Below, one piece after another: positions 22,881-35,063 of a stretch of 64,000 nt of DNA. The notes beneath the pieces are model-generated. The model did not search any database. It was given only the letters and a program-made list of their open reading frames with translations, and was not told where the DNA came from. This stretch comes from Syncephalis fuscata. Lineage: Eukaryota > Zoopagomycota > Zoopagomycetes > Zoopagales > Piptocephalidaceae. The first letter of the stretch is position 1; every line of letters starts with the position of its first letter. A program made the position numbers and the translations under genes. The stretch covers positions 744,001-808,000 of the forward strand of contig JAHLTZ010000007.1 in assembly GCA_025786725.1 (NCBI GenBank), given 5' to 3'.

Positions 22881-23347
22881 TTATGCACACTTTAATTTCA
22901 GCACCACTATTCATACTTTTCATATTATACATTCAGTATACTGTATGTTATTCTATTGTCTATTATTAGTTTATACTCAAAATCGCTGCTCGTTTAACGC
23001 TAGCGCTACTTGTTAAAACTTCAAATTATTCGGTCATTGTACTGTCATGTACACTATAGCTTTATTGTTGATATTCATGTGCTTTCACTTACGGCTTTTA
23101 TATTATTTTATGCTTTGTTAGTTGCATACTGTTAATAAAAAGAAAAATCTTTTGAAATATTAATAATAATAATTTCTAAATAAATTGTTATGTTAGAATA
23201 CGATTATCACTAGAGATTTGATCCATTGTAGATTGTACATTTGATTCTATGTTATTTTGTTTTAATTTCTATTAATACTGGTACCACTATTGTGACATTC
23301 AAATGGAAGCATGTAAATACTATTTGTTTATTAGCTATCTAATAAAC
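21493..23347. other. Right arm upstream sequence and spacer to FUSC gene
   Basis: 21493-22880 is right-arm sequence without an intact gene. A 63-codon frame at 22656-22847 shares the ancestry of the left-arm block near 9806-9900. From 22880 to 23347 the sequence is AT-rich and unremarkable. Confidence 0.4.
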
Positions 23348-26300
23348 TTATGCTTCATAATATGAGTCGAGATGTGCCTGTCTTCCACCCATGACGCCAT
23401 ACAACTCGCGCAAGCATGTACCGACACCTTCTAGCTCGTGGACTAAATCGCCCATCGCCAGCACATAGGCAAAATAAAGCACAAATCGTTCGTCTTCAAT
23501 ACGCCAATGATCTATGCTATTTTCTAGTTCTAGTGCCGTGGCTTTACTAGAGCTTGCCTGCGCATCATTGACTGTGTTGCCATTATAAGCGCTTGGCATG
23601 GTGACAGTGGCCCGCATCTCAGGTAGTTTTCGCACTCGAGCAATTAGCGCGTGCCATGTCTCGGCAATTGGCGGTAAATAGGCTGGTACAGGCATTTTTA
23701 GCAAAAGAGCTGCAGCCGCCGAGTACATATATAGCTCGATGGCTCCGTTCATACGCCGACGCTCGGATTGGACTGGTTGCACAAAGTCTTTTCGGACTTT
23801 TTGTACCCAATTAACGTCTGTGATCGCCATTCGTAGAGTCAACATACGATCGATCAGTGCTTGACAATGGCCTAACATTCGACCGTAGGCATCAATGGGA
23901 AATGGTCCTTTAAGACGAGGTTCATTTCGCGTCAGTGCCAATAAATCTTGCAGCCTTAGCAATTTAAGTTGCAATAGCATTTCCAATGCTAAAAACTCTT
24001 GATAACTACGTGCCATTCTCTCAGCCTCGGATAAAGGCTGCGCGAACGCAGTGGTGTCGTTTCTGTAGACACACACTCATCAACGGTTGGTCCCTCTTCA
24101 GACCATGATTTGCTGTAAAGCAATATCATTTTGTGATATAACAAATTAAGATTAATAAAGAAATCACATATGCCACGACGTAATTCGGCCCGCGCTTCAT
24201 ATGGCCATACATATCTAGTACTTGTGTAAATTAATTGTATTAACGAATTGATGAGCTTACATGGTGCCTAGCAGCCCTATGATAACGCCAATCGTCACTG
24301 TAATAGCACGAGTCAAGGCAACATCTCTAATCTCCAGTTCGTCGTCTTCGTAGACGGCATACTGGCTCATGAGCACCGTAGTAAAAGTCATGCATGAGAA
24401 CTGGCCCACTCGCGGATAACCAGTGTGCATTACCAGGTGGAAACACGGTAAGGCAAATAGAAATGCGACACAAGGTAGTATGATACGTGAGCCTGGAAAT
24501 AGCGTGTAGGCCAGATAAGCTACGACGGAGCCAAGTATTGTACCAATTATACGATAAATGGCCACTACATTAGAGCCGCCTACTGTTGGAGTCATAACTA
24601 CGGCCATCTAATAAATGTGTTACTATTTTTTAATCAAAACACAATAATTATCTTACTGAAATAACAGCCCATTCTCCACGGTAGCTTTGATAAGTTTCAC
24701 GCCAGTTATCCATAAAGGCCGGCGCGATTAATAGCATAGCAAATAGGGCACTTTTAATGGCATAACGCATTTTAAATTGTTTAAACATATCGCCCGATTT
24801 TACCAGTGATAATGAGAATCTTTGAAATGCAGTCTTTGGTCTTGGTGAGTGTAGTGTATCTTGCATACTTTTAGGATCGAATCGTTGCCAAACTGCTTCT
24901 ATTTGTGTATCGTCTCCAATGTCCGGCAGCGATCTTTCTTTATCATCGAGTCAGTAATAAATTTTATTACATGTAAGCATTCAACTTACTTGACCATCCA
25001 TTTGCCAGACGTTCTTTAAATGCTGTCCACCAAGTGCGCTGTTTTGACACTTGAAGCTGGTCAAATTGCTCAACAACAATTTTCAATTGATGGGCGAATT
25101 TTTGTAAACTAAACAGAAAAAAATAAACGGGAAAGGCGCCTTCACTAATGCTGTTATTGTCTTCATTATCCATGACCAAATTATGCGTGCCATCAGCAGC
25201 AGAATCGCCTGTATGGCCTATATTAGCCTTAATACGAGCCCAGGCCCGTTTTCGACCAAATATCGTGTACAATTGACGTAGAGCAATGGATTTCTCTCGG
25301 TTAAAATGTACCAGTGCCAAATCCAAATTACTCAACAAACGGCTGGTATTCGCCGGCGAATTGGTAGTAACTGATCGATGTAGCTGAGTTATGGTACGCT
25401 TGCACGTGTAAGAAAGTGCACGCATTACTGGGCCGACACCTTCTAAGAAAAGACGCAGTTCGTCTTCGGCAAGACCACTCATCTGAGTAGAAGTTGTAAG
25501 GTTATTGCTGCCGTTACTGTCTACGGCAATTGGCGTTTTGCCTTTACTTTGATCATTCTCAATATTAACTAGAACTGGCTGTTTTGTTTTTCGCGCTAAT
25601 GTAGCTACTATCCTTGCTACTTTTTGTTGGGCCAGCATTTCTCGTTGTACGCCGATACAACTACTTAGACCGCTTACGTGTTGCGTAAGACTATTGAGTG
25701 AATCGATTAGAGAAGCGTAGGCCGGCAAGTGTGGCCATATAGGATCAGCCGGTTCTAATTGAGCCTCATGTAGCGATTTCTTTAACGAGGCAAATGATTG
25801 TCGATGTGCAGCTAATGCTGTGGGTAAAGCAGCCACAGGTGCATTACCATCTAATAAAAATGTTTTTACCAATATTCTTAATAAGCCATTAAATGATTGT
25901 AATGTTGATGCAACATCATTGCTAAATAGTTATGATCAAGTAAGTTACAAATTGCCATAATTGCATTATTATTATTATTACTAACCATAAATCTTTGCTT
26001 GCCTTTTGTGTCCAAAGCACATAATTGATTATCAAACAGATACTGATGCCGGTAAGAAATGCTTGCTGTGGACCAATAAGTGCATCCCAGTCAATAGTCT
26101 TGACGTGGGACTCGTCTGCAATAATACGTGCTACTCCCACGTACATTGTCAAGCTAGCAACAGAGCCTGCCGTGTAGACCGAGGGCCGTTTGAGCCATGC
26201 CTTGGCCGCGGCAACACCAAATGTACCAATACCACCCACGCCTATTACGCCAACCCACTCTGATAGCGTGGTATGCCCGTGTATGTTTAACTGAGTCACA

Positions 26301-27580
26301 ATAGTGCCACCAATGCTGTAACTAAACAGCCATAGGCCATACCTATAAGACCGAGTAGTACTGATTCCATCAGTGCACCGCGCGTACGAGATGGATTAAA
26401 AAAGAAAACTGATAGTGCAGCCAGATGTGTTGATTGTCCGCCAATCCACTCAATGGCACCTCCCAGAAAGTTGCCAACGATGCAATAAAATAAGCAAATG
26501 CTGCCTTGAGTGTTCTACGATGTTTCGGTGGAATTCTGTTATTTATATTCTGAGCCAACGTTGAAATTGGGTTGTAATACCAAGTGGTTATTGGCTGTTC
26601 ATGATGTTGGATATTGCTACCACGCGGTGTTGCTTGATACTTTTTAGTTGGAGTAGGTAGCAGTTCTGCCTCTGAAGAGGAAGAAGCATCATCTGATGAT
26701 GATGAGGATGTGTCTAAGGCCACCGCTATTTCTTGTTGTAATGATAAAGGTTTAGGTTTTTCAATTCCATCTCTAAATTTGCTAAAGTTTAGCCATGTTA
26801 ATAATTATAATAATTACTTACTCGGAATCTGAGAGTGACCGGCTCGTCATACGGCGACGCCGAATAGTGCCATCATCCAATACGACATGAACTACCGGAT
26901 CTAAATCTCCTTTCCAACCAACCAGTCCTAAACCAAAAGGATTATTGCTGTGTGATTGCCATTACTATTTGCAGAACTTGCAGAATATTGTCCTGGAGTC
27001 ATGGGTAAGGGTAGTGGCGGTAAATTCCCGCCAGGACTTGAGTGTGACCAAGTTGGTTGATGGTGCATCACATAGCGTTGTAGTCGACGCCAGTTAACAG
27101 ATCCCATGGACCCCCTTTGGTCTTTTTTTGATGCCTGCGGCGATAACATTGACCTGCGCCTATTGTTGTCGTTATTTTGAGTTGCTATATTAAAGTAGGA
27201 CTCTTGGGCGTTTCCATTTCCGCCTAGATACAATTGAATAGAGCGTTTTCTGCTTTTAGATCGGTTTTGTACAGGCGGTTTTTTATTACTGTCTTCTCCG
27301 TCGCTATGAATGTGTGTGGCCAAATGATTTTTAAATTGATGAAGTGCTGGGTCATCTGATTCATCGCTCGTTGTTAACGATAAAAAAGATTGGATTGGCA
27401 CGGATGCCGATAGAACAGTTGGTCTAACACGCCTCTATTTCCATGGTGGTTACCAGGAATATTAAAAGGCAGTGGTGCTAGTGTTGTGGTGTTTGGAGAG
27501 TCGTGTTCGGTTTCAAGTAACTCGATAACTTGCCCTGTATCCGAGGAGGGTAAAGTGTAGCATGTGTGCTGCTGGTTCAT
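23348..27580 (-). CDS. ArAE_2/FUSC-like integral membrane protein
   Basis: Large membrane protein of the fungal aromatic-acid exporter-like group (ArAE_2_N/DUF2422 plus DUF2421, FUSC-like). The N-terminal 300 residues are hydrophilic and Ser/Arg-rich. A first helix bundle follows with VFFFNPSRTRGALMES, then a long soluble region, and a second bundle with VMTPTVGGSNVVAIYR and GTILGSVVAYLAYTLFPG, then WPYEARAELRRG, all characteristic. Exons: 27580-26822, 26781-25986, 25921-24990, 24937-24657, 24607-24261, 24214-23348. Four one-base frame breaks are needed (near 27405, 26945, 26425, 24065). Two lie in dinucleotide runs (ACAC, GTGTGT), and conserved sequence continues on both sides. It probably moves organic acids or drugs at a cellular membrane. 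The substrate cannot be read from the sequence. Confidence 0.8.
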
Positions 27581-29365
27581 TTACAGTTGTAGACATTGAT
27601 GGTTATTTTGATGGATTGTTATCGATTGGTAGCACGATATGTTTACGCCAATCGGCCACTTTTACCCGGCAATATACACAGCAAGTAATAATGATTTTGA
27701 TGGCTCGCTTTTTAACGTTGGCAGTCAAAGCAACTCTTTTCACTTATTCAGACAAAAATTAAATAAAAAATCGAAAGAAACCGAAAGAAACTGAGTTACA
27801 GTGACTGTGTGGATGGATTCCAAATACGTATGCAATTTGTGCACGTGTTCAGTCTTGATAAGATAGCGACTATTTATAATTACTGAATTTAGTAACTGTT
27901 TAAACGCCATGGTACTCAATAATGCCGGTTGTTTTTATACCCATGTTGTTACCAGCTTATAGTTGCTTATTTTTACTATACCATACATATTACAAATAGT
28001 ATAGTGTGTTTACTATGTTTTATTTATTTACAACCATTGGTATATCGCAAAGTATTAAATTAAATATAGTAGGAAAGCACATTTGTTTATTGCTGTTTTC
28101 CATCCATATTCAGCTATACTGTTAAGTCTGAATAGCAATGGCATATGGAATATGTTGGTCTAGCAACTTATTGTAACAATTTGGTGGTATTGATTGTATA
28201 TATAGCGATGCTTATCATTGTTATATATTCATTATACGGTAATAAACAGCGTGTTGATATAACATCGATTTTATTGTTAAATGCCACACTAGGCAATTAT
28301 TTCAGCGCCAAAAATCAATCATATTAGAATGCTATAGAAAAATCTATATCTTGCTCACGGTCCGCCGAGACATTCCGTAAAACAGATTGTGGACCAGATG
28401 GTTATCGACGTGTGTATTCCCAAAATATTATAATAAAAGGACTGTAGAGGATAGAAGCTGTCCAAAAAAGGAATGAAAAATAGCAAAGAGTACTTGAGAT
28501 GGCATTGTTGCTATCTTATCTAGCATTGCAAATCTTAAGCAACATCAGCCTTTTACTTTTAATAGTTTTATCGTGCATGAAGATGTGCTAAAACATAATT
28601 TGTTCAAGTGATTGTATTAATGGTTTTATCATAGTTTTATTGACTCAAATGAGTTAACATATATAAAAAGTAAACAGATACAAATAAAGATAAACCAATT
28701 ATTTATTTTGTACATTATAAATCATTATTGAAAATTGATGTCATTGTATGAGGTATAATCATAACTTAGTATGCTGAAAACAATAAAAAAAGCAGCAGTC
28801 ACTAAACATATATGTGCTTCAAATCACGTGGTAATTTGATAGTGTTATATTTAGCAGTTTGAATAATGTTATGTGCTGCCATAAATGTAAATACGACCGA
28901 TTTAATTGAACAGTAAAGCATTTATTACGACGTAATACCTCGCAATTCAAAATCACACTGCTTATTAGATGTAAACAAAAGTGTAAAGCTTTAATAAATT
29001 ACATAATTAGGTAAATAAACTCAAATGTTGGTACTTGTGATAAAAAAGGACTAACATGCAATAGACATATGGCAATGTTGTTGTTGGTATGAGCAAGCAG
29101 CACGTGCATTAACTGGTTTCTATACAAGCGCATGACAGCAATTGCAGCATGTAGACTTGTGTATTTCCAGTTAGGAAGTGCCCATATGGTTTACTCCATT
29201 GTTATTCAACTGTTGTACATGCTCACTTTACTCGATTATTCCCCATTTCCTCGTTTTCCATTAATTAAGCAGTGTTCGTATATTATACAGTAATATTTCG
29301 TTTTTATGTGTTTTTATTATTTCATCCAACAGCCTTAATATTGTACTGAAGATAACTATTAGATT
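27581..29365. other. Intergenic, FUSC gene to seven-helix gene
   Basis: About 1.8 kb. The open frame at 28145-28327 starts MEYVGLATYCNN, has one helix, a short basic turn and the start of a second helix. It resembles exon 1 of paralogs A and C, but lacks a GT donor at the expected place (GCAATT). It may be a relic of a sixth copy, and I do not call it a gene. The remainder is AT-rich with no features seen. Confidence 0.35.
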
Positions 29366-30745
29366 ATGAACAATACAAAGCCTTTGTCGAATGTGGTGTG
29401 TATCACAACTGTTAGCGGATATGAGTGCGGCGATAGACAAGTGTTGTACAACTTGGACGTTGCAATATTTTGCTTTGCGCTGATCACTTTCTTATTGGCC
29501 GTTGCAATCATCTTATACCGCTGGTATCACGGCTTGTTTACGTCTATTTTTCGACGCATTGACGACTACTGGATGCCAAAGCCAGTCGATATACTGCTCT
29601 TAGGATGGTGCGTCGAAAAGCTACTGCGTACTTGCTCTTACTTTCTTCAAGTTATTCACGCGCCCGCCAATACGCTAGCCCAGCAAATACCATATCTGAT
29701 TGCCACAAGTTTATTACGCTTAGCGATGGTACAGTTTGTAGTAGGCATCATCACTTATATACCGGCGATGTTTATCTGTCGGCCACGAAGCAGTAAAGCC
29801 GTAAACTATGTGCTTCAAGTAGCAAGCAACGGACAAAGCACCGTAACTCAATCTGGTTACACGTTGCACGTTCCTTCTACACGTGCTCTTTATTGGATTA
29901 ATGTGATATATTCCATGCTGTGGATCTTATTTACTTTGATGATTGGCATAGAAATTACTGTGTTCCAAGTACGAGATGACCAAGAATCGGCCAAGCATGC
30001 CAATAGCATTTTGACCAGTGCGTCAAATTTCAACTTTTGTGTTATTCTACTGGTCAGTTGCTATTATTGCTATGGCTTCTATCGAATTATGCGAACGCAT
30101 GCAGATCAGTCCATAAATTCGTCCAAACTGAAGAGAGGAGAGACGACGGCAGCACGCAATTTCCGAAATATTTTTTTGGGCATTCTCTCCTTACCTTTGG
30201 TCAGCTTAATCCTTGCCATTGTCCAATACGCAGAACGCAGCGCATCTCGTGGCACGACCTCAGTGCTCATATTTAATATGGTGTCGCGACATATTATTAT
30301 CTATAGTGTTATAGAATGGGTGGTATTCTTTTTCATTTTCCGTAATTCCCAAAATCAGGCACGACGTAAGAATGCTGATACTAAGCTTTCGGAAATGGAG
30401 TCGTCGACAAAGAATAACCAAAAAGGCTGCTATAGTCCCGGAACGACCCAGCACAGTCGTACTAACCAGGGTCAGTCGGCGACCTATGGAAATAATCATA
30501 CTCGTGATGGCGGGTTGGTATGGCAAAGTTTCGGAGGCAGTTCGTCGTCCAATTCTAATTGCCAATCTCCACAAGGCTCGTATCACCCGCTAGTTGTAGA
30601 TGTGTCTCCATTAACACCAACATACGACAGTCAGAGTGAAGAACTCAGTCCACAAACACCTAATTATCGCGAAAACACAGTAGGCGGTATTCACTCCCAT
30701 CCTCTATACAAGCCCATAGATCAATTGCCATCTCCAAGATTTTAA
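29366..30745 (+). CDS. Seven-helix membrane protein with long Ser-rich tail
   Basis: Intronless gene, 459 residues, no frame break. Seven hydrophobic segments occupy roughly residues 30-330 (for example VAIFCFALITFLLAVAIILY, NVIYSMLWILFTLMIG and YSVIEWVVFFFIF). A Ser/Asn/Gln-rich tail of about 125 residues follows, with several SP/TP sites. The short N-terminus carries an NNT sequon and Cys residues. The layout is that of a G-protein-coupled receptor-like fungal protein, with the tail as a possible phosphorylation platform, but I recognise no receptor-class motif. It does not share the helix signatures of paralogs A-E. Lack of introns sets it apart from almost all neighbours. Confidence 0.6.
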   Translation: MNNTKPLSNVVCITTVSGYECGDRQVLYNLDVAIFCFALITFLLAVAIILYRWYHGLFTSIFRRIDDYWMPKPVDILLLGWCVEKLLRTCSYFLQVIHAPANTLAQQIPYLIATSLLRLAMVQFVVGIITYIPAMFICRPRSSKAVNYVLQVASNGQSTVTQSGYTLHVPSTRALYWINVIYSMLWILFTLMIGIEITVFQVRDDQESAKHANSILTSASNFNFCVILLVSCYYCYGFYRIMRTHADQSINSSKLKRGETTAARNFRNIFLGILSLPLVSLILAIVQYAERSASRGTTSVLIFNMVSRHIIIYSVIEWVVFFFIFRNSQNQARRKNADTKLSEMESSTKNNQKGCYSPGTTQHSRTNQGQSATYGNNHTRDGGLVWQSFGGSSSSNSNCQSPQGSYHPLVVDVSPLTPTYDSQSEELSPQTPNYRENTVGGIHSHPLYKPIDQLPSPRF

Positions 30746-30973
30746 TAGAAGCAACTAAAATCAGTAGTTTGTCCATAAATATTATTTTAATTAGCATCAA
30801 TATTCATTATAAATGATCGTTGTATATTTTTACTATTCCAATGATTTGCTGTTATATTTAATACATTTTTTTTATTTTATTAGCTTGTAAAACAATGTTA
30901 TGCTTTTTAATAAAGTGTTTAATATAGCTTGCGCTACTCTAGTCAATTTGTCACGTATTGGTTTTGTAAATAA

Positions 30974-31362
30974 TTTTATGAACATTGTGTCTATTTATTT
31001 GCTGCTCTTGTACTGAACGAGTTACTTATGGTGGCATTTGAAATTAATACTTGGTAAGTAGCTATGCGCTTCTATCAATGGTATACTAACAGTTATTTAG
31101 GCATCGATATATGATCTATGCTGAAGTTGCCACATTGGGCATTTACATTGGTTCGATGTCATTCTTAGATGTTGATTTTGGTAAGTGTGACTATAATGGT
31201 ATTAGTGCAAGCTTAACATTTGATTAGATATGAGGTTTATTCTTACATGGGCATTTGTCTGGCGTGTACTGGTAATCACTGCCGTAAGCAGTCTGCCTCT
31301 ATTTGTTATTAAGCGAGCACGTCGTATGTTAGCACCACCCAGCTATGCCAAACTGACCTAAA
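30974..31362 (+). pseudogene. Orphan 3' fragment of a Neo1/ATP9-type P4-ATPase
   Basis: Three exons (30974-31053, 31101-31180, 31228-31362), with clean GT-AG introns of 47 nt each, encode only the last three helices and tail of a phospholipid flippase. The protein runs FAALVLNELLMVAFEINTW, then HRYMIYAEVATLGIYIGS and WAFVWRVLVITAVSSLPLF, then PPSYAKLT. This matches the C-terminus of Neo1/ATP9A. The other roughly 1000 residues of such an enzyme are absent. A TAA lies just upstream in this frame (30971), no splice acceptor lies between it and the conserved part, and the preceding 230 nt are AT-rich and non-coding. It is therefore a truncated duplicate or breakpoint remnant. Confidence 0.75.
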
Positions 31363-32110
31363 CTTTAAATAAACTATCATTATATCTGTGATTGTTAGTT
31401 ATATGGCGCTTTTAATTGTAATTATTTATTTATTTAAACAATATATAAAAGCTGTTATTTATATTTAGCTTGATGCAATGTTGTTTATAACTGTGTTGAA
31501 TGATAGGATGCAGGTTGGACAGAAATGTGTAAATAGTTTTAGTCCAAAGGCCAGTCCATTTGTTGTTTGACATACAATGTAAATCAATAAGGCCTTTGGT
31601 TTAGGTATTTAGCGACACCATTGATTTAGTGAGACAATTTAGTGATTTGCCAAATAATATTGCTGCTTTTTAAATAGATGTACAAACTAGTTTAATTGTG
31701 TGGAAACGACCCATATGTTAATAGAATAAAGTGCTTATTACACATTTGACTATCCATAACAATTTACACATTAAGTACATAAATATACAACTAGAACATG
31801 CTACAATAGTCGAGTGAAATACTGTATCAAATACTTATGTACAATTTTTGCAACAAATATAGATAATGGTGCAAATGACGTTCATCATGGCCAAATTTGT
31901 ACATAGCTAGTGTATGAGCGGCTTTGTTCTAATTGTGTCGGCCATTTGCATATTGTGTAACAACATGTTTGGCAATAATATAGGCCATAATAAACAATAT
32001 TAAATAGCAAGCATGTGATGCATTCTTTCTTCTCTAGCATTCCTTTGCACTTTCAATTTATCTTTATTGCATTTCAGCATATCTATATTTCAGCATATCT
32101 ATATTTCAAC
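31363..32110. other. Intergenic, nothing recognised
   Basis: About 750 nt, AT-rich, with an AATAAA signal immediately after the P4-ATPase fragment (near 31367). A short tandem duplication (ATATCTATATTTCA twice) lies at about 32079-32109, just before the next start codon. Confidence 0.4.
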
Positions 32111-33634
32111 ATGCGTCAAATGATATATCCTCAACATGAGCCAATGCGACTAGTTGTAGCACGGTTCATTATGATATTTCTTATAGTAAGCGGCATTTTG
32201 ACATATTTCGGAATCCAGGTTAAAAAAGTTGCTGATGGCGGAACTATACATCGTTCATATGAAAATTATCACTGTAAAATGCCTGCATTGTTATTTACCG
32301 GCCCTGATGTGTTATTGAGGAAACCATTAATATTGCAAACTCAATCGCAGAAAATGCGACTAGAATATCAAGGAACGACCTTTCTTTTAACGTTAAAGAA
32401 CTTATGTGGGGAGAAGATATAAAAAATCTCCATTTACTAATTTATGTCTCTTACAGAGATATCTAACGCGACTAAAGTATTTGGATTTTACCCTGATGAA
32501 AATTGGGCTATTACTCCTCACGGTAGACAAAAGGCTAGTGGCATACGATCTGTTATAACTAGCTTTTCTTCGCTTACTATTGTCTTCACAAATCCCACTG
32601 CAACGCTCAATGGCAGACACCACTGAGCCTATGATCTATATATTAAATGAATCACATTACGATGATTTAAAAAACGCTCGAAAAAACAGACAACCACTAG
32701 ACATTGGCATGTTAAGCAAGGCACTTAGTCTTCCTTTATATTGGGATACAAAAACAAATATCAACATTCTTCAATCTTTTAAGAAAACAGGTTTTAAAGA
32801 AACGGCGCAGTATAGTATTCGTCTTGATTCAACAGATATGGCATTACAATCTAGAATCTTAGTTGATTTAAATGTTATGAATGAGCCTTACAGCGACGAA
32901 AACTTTATTATTAACGTACATGAATCCGTAAAATTATATACATGGCTTGATATTGTTAGTCCTGTTGGTGGAGCTCTGACTATTGCATTATATATATTTA
33001 CATTTTTATTTGGACAAAAACGACTGCGTCCATGGGGAATCGTACAGCGATTTATGTTACAAAATCGAATTCTTAGTAAAGTTCCTCGTGCTGTGGCAGT
33101 AATCGGGTCGGCATGGAGTACGCCTAAACAAAATTCTTTGGGACATGATTCCGCTATTGAACACGAGGAAAGTGAAATCCCACATGATTCCAGTGCTCAT
33201 ACAGTGCCAACATTAGTTAGCCAGCAAAGAAGTGTTAATACAACAATACAGTTTGCTCAAGAACCAACAATTTATCGAAATCCCAACATTGGATCACAGG
33301 CACGGTTTTGAATGAATTGCAGCAGCTTAAACAGCAAATAAATCAAATAGAGACAGCAATGATGCTAGGAAACAATCAGTCTGCACAAGAACAAAGCAAT
33401 ACACATCTTGCACCTCCTAATAATAATGGTGCACAGGCACGTGATGGTAGCTCAATAGCCGACAACAGGGCATCAAACTACAATATTTTTACCGACGTAC
33501 GAATCAATGATTTGGAGGCCTTTCGTCAGCGCGTTGAATCATTCTACTTGGCATCCGACTTGTTTGAGGTGCAAGGAGGACCGAAAGCAAACAAGCGCAG
33601 CACCATGCAAATACTTACCAATCTCAATCTTTAA
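32111..33634 (+). CDS. Two-helix membrane protein, LRPWG family of early-diverging fungi
   Basis: It starts MRQMIYPQHEP and has one N-terminal helix (VARFIMIFLIVSGILTYFGI). A luminal or extracellular domain of about 250 residues follows, then a second helix in VSPVGGALTIALYIFTFLFG. The motif LRPWGIVQRF comes next, then a cytoplasmic region ending in a coiled-coil-like ELQQLKQQINQIE and NDLEAFRQRVESFYL. I associate this architecture (helix, ectodomain, GALT..FLFG helix, LRPWG, terminal coil) with uncharacterised proteins of Mortierella-like fungi. Function unknown. The frame breaks about three times (near 32430, 32615 and 33307, the last in a TTTT run), so the exact ectodomain is uncertain and a short intron near 32400-32450 is also possible. 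Confidence 0.55.
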
Positions 33635-34069
33635 CACTATGTTTATCTGCATTATAGTATATAATAAACGACATTTATTTAAGTGCCAAACAAATGAGAC
33701 GCTGAATAGTGTTTGCATGCCATGTCGGTCGGTTTCAGCTTGGCAAAGGAAACGGGTGTTTGTAAACATGAAGCGTGTTTCAAACTTGTTGTGTGTCAGG
33801 CCAAACAGGGGTGCAGTATGAATTGCATGCTGTGCAACCATACAACATTGTGCGTGAACAAAGCATGTGCACCATCATCACTACAAAAGGCTGCCAACAT
33901 TCGACCCATTGCCACTATTCAACACACACACACTTTCTACTTGTTACTATCTCGTCTGTTGACCAGACTATCATATCTTCTGCCACCATTGTTTATTCGT
34001 TGATAGGCCGGCCCTATTACAAGTATCTATTGATCTGTAACCTACTATTTCTGTGTCTAAGCTATCAAC
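33635..34069. other. Intergenic, upstream of CAP gene
   Basis: About 435 nt. Open frames here overlap in several phases and look incidental. It must contain the promoter of the CAP-domain gene. Confidence 0.35.
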
Positions 34070-34527
34070 ATGCGTTTCCTGGTTCTCTTCGTTTTCACCA
34101 TCTTTGCTGCAGTTGTATCAGCATTACCGGTTCCATCCAGTCCATATGGCGGTGATTATAGATCTAATATGCTGAGTGTTATAAACAATGATCGTGAAGC
34201 TCATAATTTAAGCCCAGCTACTTTATCAAACTGCTTAAATGCTGTTGCAGCACAGCACAGCCAACAACTTCTAAAAAACTCAGGAGCACCAGAATTTTTA
34301 ACTAAGCAATCATTAAATGAAGATACCGATTTAAGTTGTAAACATTCCCTTGGTGAAATAGTTTTGGTAGATTTACAATTAAATACTAATGAACTTGGGA
34401 CCATGCAATCTTGGATGTCAAAAATTTATTAAATTCACTTCTAACTAGTGAAAGTGCGCAAGTTGGTTTTGGAATGGACGAGAATGTCGCAGGCGATCGC
34501 TATTGGACAGTAGCTTTTACCAACTAA
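34070..34527 (+). CDS. Secreted CAP-domain (SCP/PR-1) protein
   Basis: Small secreted protein of about 152 residues. A signal peptide (MRFLVLFVFTIFAAVVSA) is followed by a CAP fold: MLSVINNDREAHNLSP, LNAVAAQHSQQLL, then WM with a closing segment QVGFGMDENVAGDRYWTVAF. The DENVA and YWTVAF pieces correspond to the GENxA and WTQxF signatures. The domain is short, and one of the usual His residues is not evident. CAP proteins bind sterols or act outside the cell in host or prey contact. The frame breaks once near 34420 in an AAAAA run, which needs one base to join MSK to NLLNSLL. Confidence 0.7.
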
Positions 34528-35063
34528 ATAAAGATTATTTATCAGTGATATATGCGTTATTTATAAACATTCAAAACATTTAATTAGTGTTTCTTTAATA
34601 GATAATCAGTTTTAATAACTAAAATTTTAATTAGATATATTATTTTTTTACTTTTACAATATATCATTGATAAAACATTTGTTGTAAAATTCATAATTAT
34701 AGAAAATGACTACTAATCAAAGTATTGCTATGATACAAGTATAAATAGCATAAATATTTAAGTATTTATAAAGTCATTGTGATGCTGATATTATGGCTGA
34801 TCATATCACAGCACAAAATAACAGTTTTACACAAACATTAATATTTAGTTTTATTTTTGATATTGTCAATTGCTTAGTTTATGGCTTAAATTTCTTAATC
34901 TCTAGCCAGCCTAACACTAAAATACATTTGCATTAGATTGTCATTATTAAATTCTATTTATTATATACAACAATTTAATCTAACAAGTTTACTATTTAAT
35001 TCATTGTTTAATAACAACATATACATACTTTTATTAATTAATAATTTGCACACAAATATATGG
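34528..35063. other. Intergenic, very AT-rich
   Basis: About 535 nt between the convergent ends of the CAP gene and the ABCC gene. No features beyond an AATAAA signal near 34526. Confidence 0.4.

Noticed and set aside
33713-34155. Overlapping Cys- and Leu-rich frames before the CAP gene
   Set aside because: Several phases are open at once, no intron or family signal is present, and one frame runs through the CAP signal peptide region.
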